The notes below the pieces were generated by a model, which did not search any database, was not told the origin of the DNA, and was given only the letters and a program-made list of their open reading frames with translations. Positions 45,045 to 53,126 of a stretch of 64,000 bases of DNA are shown in pieces. Position numbers and translations under genes: made by a program. Origin of the DNA: DATFVJ01 sp963712955 (GTDB lineage Bacteria; Actinomycetota; Actinomycetes; Streptosporangiales; Streptosporangiaceae); the NCBI GenBank assembly GCA_963712955.1, contig CAVQKF010000005.1:434001-498000 (forward strand), written 5' to 3'. How positions within the stretch are numbered: the stretch's first letter is position 1; each line of letters starts with the position of its first letter.

Positions 45045-46141
45045 GGGGCGGCCTCCTCGGCGGGGTAGAAGCGGCGGCGGGCCCACAGCGCCACGTAGAC
45101 CAGCCCGACCATGACGGGCACCTCGATGAGCGGCCCGACGACACCGGCCAGTGCCTGCCCGCTGGTCACCCCGAACACGCCGATCGCGACCGCGATCGCC
45201 AGCTCGAAGTCGTTGCTGGCCGCGGAGAACGACAGTGCGGCGGTGCGCGGGTAGGTCAGGTGGAGGCGGCGGCCGATCGCGAACGCTCCGAACCACATGA
45301 TCGCGAAGTAGGCGAGCAGCGGCAGCGCGATCCGGGCGACATCGAGTGGCTCGGCGGTGATCTTCTTGCCCTGCAAGGCGAACAGGATCACCACGGTGAA
45401 CAGCAGCCCGTACAGCGCGATCGGCCCGATCTTGGGCAGGAACTGGGTCTCGTACCAGTCCCGGCCCTTGGCCCGCTCGCCGATGGTGCGGGTGAGGTAC
45501 CCGGCGACCAATGGGATGCCGAGAAATATTGCCACGGTTCCGGCGATTGCGGCGATGGATACGTGCAGGCTGGTGGTCGGCAGGCCCAGCCAGCCCGGCA
45601 GCACCTGCAGGTAGAAGAAGGCCAGCGCAGAATACAGCAGGACCTGGAAGACCGCGTTCAGGGCGACCAGCACCGTGGCCATCTCGCGGTCGCCGCACGC
45701 CAGGTCGTTCCAGATCAGCACCATCGCGATGCAGCGGGCCAGCCCGACCAGGATGACCCCGGTCCGGTAGGCGGGCTGGTCCGGCAGCAGCAGCCAGGCC
45801 AGCGCGAACATCACCGCCGGGCCGATCACCCAGTTGAGCAGCAGCGAGGCGGTCATCATCCGCCGGTCCGCCGTAATCCGCCCGATCTCGGTGTACCGGA
45901 CCTTCGCCAGCACCGGGTACATCATCAACAGCAGCCCGAGCGCGATCGGCAGGCTGGTGCCGTGGATCGCGACCCGGTTCAGCGCGCCGTTCAGGCCCGG
46001 GACGAGCCGTCCCAGCAGCAGGCCGCCGACCATCGCTGCCCCGATCCACACCGGCAGGAACCGATCCAGCCCGGATAGCCGGGCCATCACCGCCCGCTGC
46101 CTGGCCGGGCCGGTGACCTCGCTAGTCCTCGTGTCGGTCAC
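45041..46141 (-). CDS. acr3: ACR3-family arsenite efflux permease
   Basis: 366 residues and ten membrane helices; extrudes As(III) using the proton gradient. GLARCIAMVLIWNDLACGD contains the conserved Cys137 needed for As(III) transport. SNDFELAIAVAIGVFG is the second ACR3 signature, near helix 9. GTG 46141 is chosen because it overlaps the arsR2 stop (GTGA) and GGAGGAGGTG lies upstream; earlier in-frame codons belong to the shadow of arsR2. Downstream it is coupled to DUF2180. Confidence 0.93.
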   Translation of the reverse strand: MTDTRTSEVTGPARQRAVMARLSGLDRFLPVWIGAAMVGGLLLGRLVPGLNGALNRVAIHGTSLPIALGLLLMMYPVLAKVRYTEIGRITADRRMMTASLLLNWVIGPAVMFALAWLLLPDQPAYRTGVILVGLARCIAMVLIWNDLACGDREMATVLVALNAVFQVLLYSALAFFYLQVLPGWLGLPTTSLHVSIAAIAGTVAIFLGIPLVAGYLTRTIGERAKGRDWYETQFLPKIGPIALYGLLFTVVILFALQGKKITAEPLDVARIALPLLAYFAIMWFGAFAIGRRLHLTYPRTAALSFSAASNDFELAIAVAIGVFGVTSGQALAGVVGPLIEVPVMVGLVYVALWARRRFYPAEEAAP

Positions 46142-46494
46142 CCCGGCACCTCCTCCTGATCGTCGTCGCACGCCGACCCGCGCCGCTCGGTGATGACGTG
46201 ATCGCCGGGCAGCGGCACACCGGCGGCGGACGCCTGGGCCCACAGCTCGGCGAACCCGTCTGGGTCGAGCCGGTAGTCGACCCACCGGCCGCGGCGGGCC
46301 GCGGCCACTAGGCCCGCGTCGCGCAGCACCCGAAGGTGGTAGGAGAGCAGATTCGCCGCCACCGGCACTTCCTCACGCAGATCGCACACGCACCGGCCAC
46401 CACCCGCCAGCACCCCCACGATGCGAAGGCGCACCGGGTCGGCCAGCGCCCCGAGACCGCAGGTAAGTACAGCCGGATTTGATGCAACGGTCAT
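46138..46494 (-). CDS. arsR: Second ArsR-family repressor
   Basis: 118 residues. LGALADPVRLRIVGVLAGGG begins the winged helix. RCVCDLREEV has Cys35 and Cys37 of the As-sensing type. NLLSYHLRVLRDAGLV is the recognition helix. It is first of the arsR-acr3-DUF2180 operon, which it probably autoregulates. ATG 46494 starts directly before the conserved region and lacks a clear ribosome-binding site; GTG 46506 is an alternative, and leaderless translation is possible. Confidence 0.88.
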   Translation of the reverse strand: MTVASNPAVLTCGLGALADPVRLRIVGVLAGGGRCVCDLREEVPVAANLLSYHLRVLRDAGLVAAARRGRWVDYRLDPDGFAELWAQASAAGVPLPGDHVITERRGSACDDDQEEVPG

Positions 46495-47208
46495 TGAAAT
46501 GGTCACACGACCACGGTATGCCTGGCTGGCCCACGCCGTAGCCGGGCCATTCGTCCTCTGCTGGAGGGCAGCCGGTCCCGATTTCGCCGCACCCGCTGAT
46601 GGGCGCGCTACCGCGTCCTGAGGCTCAACAGAATGAGTCGTTGGCGACGCGAATTTTCCAGTGCGTGATGGCTGGGCTGATCGTCTGCGCCGCGGGGTGC
46701 TCGACTCCATACCTGATTGCCGCGCGCAGACGCGTCACCACCCCACGACTGGCGATGCTCCTGGGTACGCGTGAACGGGCGACAAGATCACCGTGCGACC
46801 TCGCCTGAGCCCACATGACGGCGGTCTTCCGAACAAGCATGATTCCGGGCTACGTGCCTTCTGATCTCCCGTGCATCCTCCCGCGGACGGCTGACAGCCG
46901 CACTCGCGGTCCGTTCTCCCCGCGTGCGACGTGCTCTCGGTCGTCCGACTCAAGGCCACGCCGCTGCGCGGTCGCTTCGTGAGCCTTAACACGTCGGGCA
47001 AGCGAAGGGATGGCAGCTACGAGGACGGGGGAGATGCAGGAACCCGCTGGCGAGGACGCGTGCGTGTAAACGGATTTGTAAACGGGACGCGGTGGAACAA
47101 GGCGAGACAGGCGAGACGCGACCGCTCCAGGAAGATGCCCGACCCCCGTATCTTGAGGTCAGCGCGACGAACTGAGACCGTCCGAGACGAGGTAGACACA
47201 CGTCAGAC
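46495..47208. other. Right end of the island, no gene supported
   Basis: Open frames here are Arg-rich shadows without motifs. The region holds the probable promoter of arsR2 at its left edge and one arm-type integrase site near its right edge. Confidence 0.5.
47065..47084 (+). repeat. Putative integrase arm-type site, right
   Basis: TGTAAACGGATTTGTAAACG, one base different from 34382-34401 and in the same orientation, 124 bases inside attR. Confidence 0.7.
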
Positions 47209-47255
47209 GGCTCATAACCCAGAGGTCGCGGGTTCAAATCCCGCCCCCGCTACCA
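47209..47255 (+). repeat. attR core: duplicate of tRNA-fMet 3' part
   Basis: Identical to 34287-34333. The 5' half of a tRNA is absent upstream, so this is an attachment-site remnant and not a gene. Confidence 0.93.
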
Positions 47256-47467
47256 CGAGGTCTTCACGTTTGACCTGGTCTTATCTTCACGTTTGGGTCT
47301 GACACTTCCGCGTCCTGGGCTGTCTGGGCGGGGAATGATGTTGCCGGGCCGAGGATGATCTTGAGAATGGCTCGTTCAGCCTGACTGAGGCAGCACGGGG
47401 TTGGTTCATGGTGCCGGAGGACGTGGATGGCGCTGTATGGCTGCGCTTGCGGGGTAGTTGCGTCTGG

Positions 47468-48961
47468 TTATGGCGGTGCCGCGGCGAGGCTGGTGAGGGT
47501 TTTGCGGCGCCGGCGGCGGGTTTTGGGCGGCAGCCCGGCTGCGGCTCGCTGTGCGTTGGTGGCCTGGCGGGTGGTGTAGGCGGCGATGATGCGCTGGTTG
47601 CGCACGGCGAGCATGCAGGCGAGCCATAGCGTGATCGGGGTCAGGCCCATGAGGCGGCACCAGCCGCGGGAGATGTCGTTGCTGGCGGGGTCTTTGGCGG
47701 TGGCGAAGGTCCGTTCGGCGGCGGTGCGGCGGGTGTAGGACCGGCGGTGCGCGGCGGAGGGGTAGTCGTGTTTCTGCGCGGTCTTCGCGCAGACGTCGGG
47801 GGGGACGGTGAGGGTCTGCTGGGCACAGCAGGCCGGGGGGTGCTGGGGCGGGGTAAGGATCTCGGGCCGCTGCCGGTCGCGGGCCATCGACGCAGGCCGC
47901 AGCGGGCAGCGGATCTTCCCCGCGACGGCGGGGCACATCACCCGGTGATACCCGTCGGGATCATCGGCGGTGATCCAGCCGAGCTTGTACCGGGCGGTCT
48001 CGGCGGTCTGCTGGTCGTGTGTGGTCACCTGGCCTGGGGTGGCGTCGCGGGCGAGGGGGCCGAGTTCCAGTAGCGGGCGGGGGGTGGCAGGGCAGTACAG
48101 GTTGCCGTTAGCGATGATGGCGCCGTGGTGGGTGCCATGGGGGCCGCGGTCGTCGGGGTGGAGATCCTGGATGAGGGCGGCGCCGGCGGCGCGCAGCGGA
48201 ACCGCCCAGCCCCCGGCGGTGCGGTGGGCGTAGCCGGAGTCGGCTAGCACGTCACCGAGCGGGACGCCGTCGGCGGGCATCCGCTGCAACACGGGGACCA
48301 TAGCCCGGGCCGGGTCGGTGTGACAGGAGGTGAGGGTCATCCGGCGGGCCAGCTCGGGCACGGGCGGGCCGCGCTCTTCGGCGGCCATGGTGGCGGCGGA
48401 GAAGTAGTAGCCGTAGAACAGCTCGCTGTGCTGGCCGGGTCCGCCGCCCTTGCGGTGGCCCCAGGAGGCCTCGGGATCGGCGCAGTCGCTGGTGTCATGG
48501 GGCGGGGGCCGGGAGAAGGTTTCCACGTCACTCCAGTCCACCGCCAGCGCCCGGGTCGCGTCCTTGTGCTTGGCGGGGATGCTGGCTTCCAGCAGATCGT
48601 CGCAGATGGCGGCGAGGGCATCTGATGGGGTGCCGTCGGGAGTGTCTTTTTCCAGTGCCCTGGCGACCAGGCCGAAGGTGCGCTCGGTCTGCCGGTAGGT
48701 GAGCAGGTGCGGGCCGTGTTTCCAGTCGGTGAGCACGCCGAGCCGGACCTGGTCACCGGCGGGCAGAGCGGTTAGCGCGGCGTGTACCCGGGTCAGGTGC
48801 GCGGGCCGGTCATCGGCCAGGGCCAGCTTCATGCCCAGCAGCAGGGTGCGCACCCGCAGTTGCCGGGGCCGGACCCCGGTGGGCAGCAGCGCCTCGATCC
48901 GCGGTGCGGCCTGAGCGCGGTCGATGCCTTCTTCCAGGGCGGGGGTGACCGGGCTGTTCAC
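47468..48961 (-). CDS. DDE transposase (IS1182/DDE_Tnp_1-like)
   Basis: 497-residue transposase-like protein. Candidate catalytic acids are Asp in LAVDWSDVETF, Asp in VLADSGYAHR and Glu in RTAAERTFATAKD, in the right order and spacing for a DDE fold with a long insert. The Cys pair in HPPACCAQQ and the RCPLRP segment may bind zinc. GTG 48961 overlaps the stop of the recombinase-like gene (GTGA), so the two are co-translated. I could not find terminal inverted repeats. Confidence 0.72.
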   Translation of the reverse strand: MNSPVTPALEEGIDRAQAAPRIEALLPTGVRPRQLRVRTLLLGMKLALADDRPAHLTRVHAALTALPAGDQVRLGVLTDWKHGPHLLTYRQTERTFGLVARALEKDTPDGTPSDALAAICDDLLEASIPAKHKDATRALAVDWSDVETFSRPPPHDTSDCADPEASWGHRKGGGPGQHSELFYGYYFSAATMAAEERGPPVPELARRMTLTSCHTDPARAMVPVLQRMPADGVPLGDVLADSGYAHRTAGGWAVPLRAAGAALIQDLHPDDRGPHGTHHGAIIANGNLYCPATPRPLLELGPLARDATPGQVTTHDQQTAETARYKLGWITADDPDGYHRVMCPAVAGKIRCPLRPASMARDRQRPEILTPPQHPPACCAQQTLTVPPDVCAKTAQKHDYPSAAHRRSYTRRTAAERTFATAKDPASNDISRGWCRLMGLTPITLWLACMLAVRNQRIIAAYTTRQATNAQRAAAGLPPKTRRRRRKTLTSLAAAPP

Positions 48962-49857
48962 TGCGTACCGCCGAGCAGCCGCACCGCGTCGGCCTCGCTG
49001 CCGGGGTCGAGGATGGCGACGATGTCGCCCAGCCGCTGCGAGCAGGTGATCCCGGCGGCGTGCATGAATGTGGCCAGGCCGAGCAGCTGGGCGCAGTCAC
49101 CAAGCCAGGTTGCGCGCAGCCGGCTGGTGTCCAGCCGGGGCAGGCCGGTTCCGCCGTCCAGCGCGCAGATCAGCGGGGTGGTCACGTTCTTGCGCGCCGG
49201 ATCGGTCCCGCCGGTGACCAGGTGATCACCGGCGAACTCTGCCGAGGCCAGCAGCACGTCGTGGTAGCGGGCCAGGACCGGCACCACCCGCGGCCGGTTC
49301 CCGCGGACGGCCACGACGACCCCGCCGGACCGGCAGGTGATGTCGCTGCCGCGCACCCCCCGCAGTCCGGCGCGGATCAGCCCGGCCCCAGCGCCCAGGC
49401 AGATCAGCCCGCTCACGCGCATCCGCCGCGCCAGGGTGGGCTGGGCATCCGCAAGCGCCAGGTAGCCGGCGATCTCCGCCTCGCTATACGGAGCCTTGGA
49501 CCGTTCCCGCGGCAGCGGCACCGCCACCGGGTCAAGGCCCGGAACCACGTGCCGGGCCAGGAACCGCAGGTTCGCCCGCAGCGTGCGCCGCGCAGGCGCG
49601 GATAACCCGGGCGCGGTCACGGCGAACCGCTCAATCACCGACGGGTGCAGCAGCACCTGCGGGACCGGCTCCAGGCCCAGCGGGATCGCGAAGTCAGCGA
49701 GCCTGCCCGCAGCCCACAGCAAATTCTTGGCCCGGCCGGGGCTGCCCGGCGCCACCCCGGCTACCACCGCCCGGGCGAAGCCCGCCGCACGCGGCGATAC
49801 CGACGACGGCTGCCAGCCCGCGATATACGCGGCCACATCGCGTCCCGGCGTCCACAT
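48958..49857 (-). CDS. Tyrosine-recombinase-like protein lacking part of the active site
   Basis: 299 residues resembling integrase-type proteins: a helical N-terminal half (LLWAAGRLADFAIPLG, LRANLRFLARHVVPGLDP), then a catalytic-like half. GAGAGLIRAGLRGVRGSDI holds a plausible first Arg. SRLRATWLGDCAQLLG aligns with HxxR but with Ser in place of His, and no Tyr is found where the nucleophile should be (SQRLGDIVAI). It may be a DNA-binding partner of the co-translated DDE transposase. ATG 49857 is preceded by GGGAGG. Confidence 0.6.
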   Translation of the reverse strand: MWTPGRDVAAYIAGWQPSSVSPRAAGFARAVVAGVAPGSPGRAKNLLWAAGRLADFAIPLGLEPVPQVLLHPSVIERFAVTAPGLSAPARRTLRANLRFLARHVVPGLDPVAVPLPRERSKAPYSEAEIAGYLALADAQPTLARRMRVSGLICLGAGAGLIRAGLRGVRGSDITCRSGGVVVAVRGNRPRVVPVLARYHDVLLASAEFAGDHLVTGGTDPARKNVTTPLICALDGGTGLPRLDTSRLRATWLGDCAQLLGLATFMHAAGITCSQRLGDIVAILDPGSEADAVRLLGGTQ

Positions 49858-49936
49858 GACGCCTCCCGTGTCACGCTTACCACAGGAGTTTACTGCGGAC
49901 AGCCGTCACGGCTGCGGACGTGAGACGGTGTGCCGC

Positions 49937-50272
49937 ATGGAGATCAGCGCAGCCCAGCGGGCGGCCCGGGACCGGATCGCCGCCGAGCTCGCCACCGCGG
50001 ATTTTGCCCTGCCCGGCACCCTCACCGTCCGCGCCTACGCCTGCGGCAAGCGCAACTGCCGCTGCCATGCCGACCCGCCCCAGCTGCACGGACCCTACGC
50101 CGAGTGGACCCGCAAGATCGGCGGCAAGACCGTGACCCGCGGGCTCACCGAAGCTGAGCTCGCCGACTACCAGCCGCTATTCGAGAACGCCAGGAAACTG
50201 CGTGCCCTGCTCGCCGAGCTCCAGCACCTCACACTGGCGATCGTTGAAGCCGTTCCCAGCCTGCAACCATGA
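49937..50272 (+). CDS. DUF6788 family protein
   Basis: 111 residues. YACGKRNCRCHADP (Cys/His cluster), LHGPYAEWTRKIGGKTVTRG and LSENARKL-like ENARKLRALLAEL helices match the DUF6788 pattern. This family accompanies transposase or integrase genes in actinomycetes; the Cys-rich knuckle suggests DNA binding. It is divergent from the recombinase-transposase pair with a 79-base gap, suggesting one mobile unit. Confidence 0.78.
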   Translation: MEISAAQRAARDRIAAELATADFALPGTLTVRAYACGKRNCRCHADPPQLHGPYAEWTRKIGGKTVTRGLTEAELADYQPLFENARKLRALLAELQHLTLAIVEAVPSLQP

Positions 50273-50868
50273 GGCACCCAAGGACGGTGTGGGCCCACCC
50301 CGCTTAACCTGTGGGCGCCCGTCGCCTCAGCACCCATTCACCCAGCTCAGGCTCAAAACCACGAAGCACCAGGTCACGGGCCTGATCGCCAGCCACGGCG
50401 GTCAGGCCTTTGATCATTTGTCCGTGAGTTGTCCGCGGGATCGGGCCCGGAAGCGCGGCACCAGAGGCGGGTGGGCGGGACAGAACGGCATCCGCGCTGG
50501 GCGCGGAGGTCGCGCATGTGAGCAGGACTGCCCTGCGCCAGGCACGGTCAGCCGATCGGGGAGGCGCTGAGCGTCTGCCACGAGCACGGGGTGGTTTGCC
50601 CGGGGCTGCGGGGCGATTCCTGGTCATGGAGTCGGCCGGGCGGTGCTGCGGCTGGTGCACGGCGGACAGGTGCGGGCGCCGCTGCGATAGTGGCCGGGTG
50701 TGAGGTGAATGACCCCGGTGAGCACACCACGGTGGGTGTCCGCGAGCGGCCAAAGGGAGGCGACAGCGGTGCTGTCTGGGGGCGTTAGCCGGTAATGCCG
50801 CCAGCGCGCGTTAGTGCTCGTCTTAAATTAACCTGTACATCTTTGGATATCGGGAGCATGCTTTTGGT
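50273..50868. other. Region between DUF6788 and the ISAzo13 transposase
   Basis: No convincing gene. A minus-strand frame ending near 50304 finishes with a plausible-looking ARDLVLRGFEPELGEWVLRR segment but has no start or context. An AT-rich patch with CTTAAATTAACC at 50823-50834 probably belongs to the left end of the ISAzo13 element. Confidence 0.35.
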
Positions 50869-52104
50869 ATGGCGATTGTCATGGAGATCGACGAGCGGGT
50901 GCTGGCGGCGAAGTTCGAGACGATCCTGCCTCATCTGGATGAGCGGCAGCGCCGGCTGCTGATGGCGGCTGAGGCCAGGTCGCTGGGCTACGGGGGCATC
51001 TCGCTGGTGGCACGGGCGGCCGGGGTGTCGCGGGTGACGGTGACCGCCGGGGTGGATGAGCTGGATGGCGGCGCGGCGCCTGCGGGCGGGCGGGCGCGCC
51101 TGCCGGGTGGCGGCCGCAAGCCGCTGACCGATCTCGACGCGGGCCTGCTGGACGATCTGGACGCGCTGGTCGAGCCGGAAACCCGCGGCGATCCGATGAC
51201 CCGGCTGCGGTGGACCACCAAGTCGACCCGGAACCTGGCTGACGAGCTGGGACGCGAGGGGCACCAGGTCTCTCATCACAGTGTCGGCAAGCTGCTGGCC
51301 GGCCCGCTGAAGTACAGCCTGCAGGGCAACGCCAAGACGCTGGAAGGCAGGCAGCACCCCGACCGCGACGCCCAGTTCCGCTACATCGCCCGCCGCGTCG
51401 CGGCGGCGCTCGCTGCCGGCGAGCCAGTGATCAGCGTGGACGCGAAAAAGAAAGAGCTGATCGGGCAGTACGCCCGCGCGGGCCGCGAATGGCGCCCATC
51501 CGGCGACCCGCGCCGGGCTGATGTCCACGACTTCCCCGGCGAGCAGGGCAAGGCGGTGCCCTACGGCGTGTACGACCTGGGCGCCGACGCCGGCTGGGTG
51601 TCAGTGGGCAGCGACGGCGACACCGCCCAGTTCGCCGTCGAGACCATCCGGCGCTGGTGGCAGAGCGCCGGCGGCATCGCCTACCCCGGTACCGCGTCGC
51701 TCCTGATCACCGCCGACGCGGGCGGCTCCAACGGCTACCGGCTGCGGCTGTGGAAGAAAGAACTCGCCGCCCTCGCCGACACCACCGGCCTGGCGATCAC
51801 GGTCTGCCACATGCCGCCCGGCACGTCCAAGTGGAACAAGATAGAACACCGGCTGTTCAGCCACATCTCGATGAACTGGGCCGGCCAGCCCCTGACCAGC
51901 CACCAAGTCGCCGTCAGCCTCATCGCCGGGACCACCACCCGCACCGGCCTGACCGTCCGCGCCGAACGCGATCCCGGCACCTACCCGCGCGGCATCAAGA
52001 TCACCGACCGCGAGATGAAGACACTGGCCGCCCAGCACCTCACCCCGCACGACTGGCACGGAGAGTGGAACTACACCATCACACCCACTCGAGAACCAAG
52101 TTGA
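50869..52104 (+). CDS. ISAzo13-family transposase
   Basis: 411 residues. An N-terminal HTH (GYGGISLVARAAGVSRVTV) precedes a DDE core with Asp in VISVDAKKKELIG, Asp in LLITADAGGSNGYR and Glu in KWNKIEHRLFS, the standard ISAzo13 triad. The frame is intact, so it may be active. GTG/ATG choices at 50869 and 50881 are both in frame. The 3' flank enters a truncated aldehyde dehydrogenase. End repeats are only weakly visible: TTAAATTAACC at the left and AACCAAGTTGAG at the right, near 52094-52105. Confidence 0.88.
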   Translation: MAIVMEIDERVLAAKFETILPHLDERQRRLLMAAEARSLGYGGISLVARAAGVSRVTVTAGVDELDGGAAPAGGRARLPGGGRKPLTDLDAGLLDDLDALVEPETRGDPMTRLRWTTKSTRNLADELGREGHQVSHHSVGKLLAGPLKYSLQGNAKTLEGRQHPDRDAQFRYIARRVAAALAAGEPVISVDAKKKELIGQYARAGREWRPSGDPRRADVHDFPGEQGKAVPYGVYDLGADAGWVSVGSDGDTAQFAVETIRRWWQSAGGIAYPGTASLLITADAGGSNGYRLRLWKKELAALADTTGLAITVCHMPPGTSKWNKIEHRLFSHISMNWAGQPLTSHQVAVSLIAGTTTRTGLTVRAERDPGTYPRGIKITDREMKTLAAQHLTPHDWHGEWNYTITPTREPS

Positions 52105-52157
52105 GCGTGTTGTTCATTTCCAAGCCCTTAGTGACAAGGTCGGCTGCTTGGACCGGT

Positions 52158-52626
52158 CGGCTGCGGCGGCGCCGCCCTGGCCGGCGGCCTGGACGCGGTG
52201 GGCGGGCGGTGTGTGCAGCCCACTGTGCTGGCCAGCGTGCCGGAGGACTGTCCGGCGGTGACCGGGGAAACCTTCGGCCCCACGCTGACCATCGCCAAGG
52301 TGGCTGACATGGACGAGGCGGTGCGCCGCGCCAGCGCCTCCCGCTACGGCCTGGGTGCCACCGTGTCCTCCCGCGCCCACGGCACCGCGCTGGCCCGCCG
52401 CGTCCACGCCGGCATGGTCGCGGTCAACTCGGTCATCCCCTTCGCCGCCATGCCGTCGCTGCCCTGGGGCGGGGCCGGGCGATCCGGTTTCGGCCGCGTC
52501 CACGGCCCCGGCGGGCTGCGCGAATTCGCCGCCGCCAAGGCGACCGCCCGGCAGCGCTTCCCGGCGCCGCTCCGGCTGGCCGCCTTCGCCCGGACCGCCC
52601 GCGCCGGCAAGCGATCGCCACCTTGA
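52158..52626 (+). pseudogene. Aldehyde dehydrogenase, C-terminal fragment
   Basis: Encodes the last third of an NAD(P)-dependent aldehyde dehydrogenase: GGRCVQPTVLASVPED, then EETFGP-like GETFGPTLTIAKVADMDEAV, then YGLGATVSSR and WGGAGRSGFGRVHGPGGLRE. The cofactor-binding and catalytic Cys regions are missing. The left break coincides with the ISAzo13 element, which probably removed or separated the 5' part; no matching 5' fragment is seen on the other side. Confidence 0.8.
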
Positions 52627-53030
52627 CCACCCTGCGGTACGGCCGCGCCACCACCATGCCGGTCGCCGCTGGGGACAAGACCGATGACGCACCACCCGGC
52701 CGCGCAAATCGTGCCACCGGCGCCGCCGGGGGCACCGCCCGGCCCCCGATGGTGGGCGTGACGTCCGCCCGCTCCCAGGTGGCGCGGCTGGAAGAGGTCC
52801 GCCGCCTGACCGTCGCCACCTTGCTGGCCCGCGGCGGCCGCCGGCGGTTCCTGAAGATCCCCCGCCAGCTGGCCCGGGGCCAGCGGGGATTGGCTTCCGG
52901 TTCGCCCCGCGGGCAGGGCCGGATGGCAGTACTGGGCTTGCACCCGGGGACTGGGACCGCATGTGGCCTTGCGGGTAGGCTCATGGCCACGCCGTGGGCT
53001 CAGCGGTGCGGGCCGGTGCAGCCGCACTGA
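52623..53030 (+). CDS. Hypothetical protein, possibly a gene remnant
   Basis: Begins with TTG overlapping the aldehyde dehydrogenase stop (TTGA) and encodes about 135 residues, starting TTLRYGRATTMPVAAGDKTD. The first 60 residues look protein-like, with Arg/Ala-rich helices later, and the end is less natural. I do not recognise a family. It could be a truncated partner gene of the dehydrogenase. Confidence 0.3.
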   Translation: MTTLRYGRATTMPVAAGDKTDDAPPGRANRATGAAGGTARPPMVGVTSARSQVARLEEVRRLTVATLLARGGRRRFLKIPRQLARGQRGLASGSPRGQGRMAVLGLHPGTGTACGLAGRLMATPWAQRCGPVQPH

Positions 53031-53126
53031 TGGCGGCGCGGCAGCGGGTGGCAGCGGGGAGGGCGCCGCTGGGGGTGCCCCGGCGGGCACCGGCGGCCGG
53101 CGGCGGCGCAGCGAACGGAGCGGGTG

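Larger units (their letters stand above)
34287..47255. mobile_element. tRNA-fMet-integrated genomic island carrying arsenic resistance
   Basis: About 12.9 kb bounded by 47-bp direct repeats of the tRNA-fMet 3' end. A tyrosine recombinase gene lies next to the tRNA copy and points toward it. Duplicate TGTAAACG-type sites lie inside each end. Modules in order: integrase; GntR/UTRA regulator; HATPase with zinc-ribbon protein; XRE-TPR regulator with NUDIX; then the arsenic cargo. The cargo comprises pstS-like, flavoprotein, aquaglyceroporin and arsM on the minus strand, divergent arsR, then arsR-acr3-DUF2180 on the minus strand. No conjugation or replication gene is seen, so mobility would need helpers. 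The integrase lacks a normal N-terminal domain. Confidence 0.9.

Noticed and set aside
47209..47255. Second tRNA-fMet gene
   Set aside because: Only the 3' 47 bases are present; upstream sequence cannot form the acceptor 5' strand or D-arm.
50304..50753. 149-residue minus-strand frame
   Set aside because: Only its last 30 residues look protein-like; no ribosome-binding site, motif or neighbour supports it.
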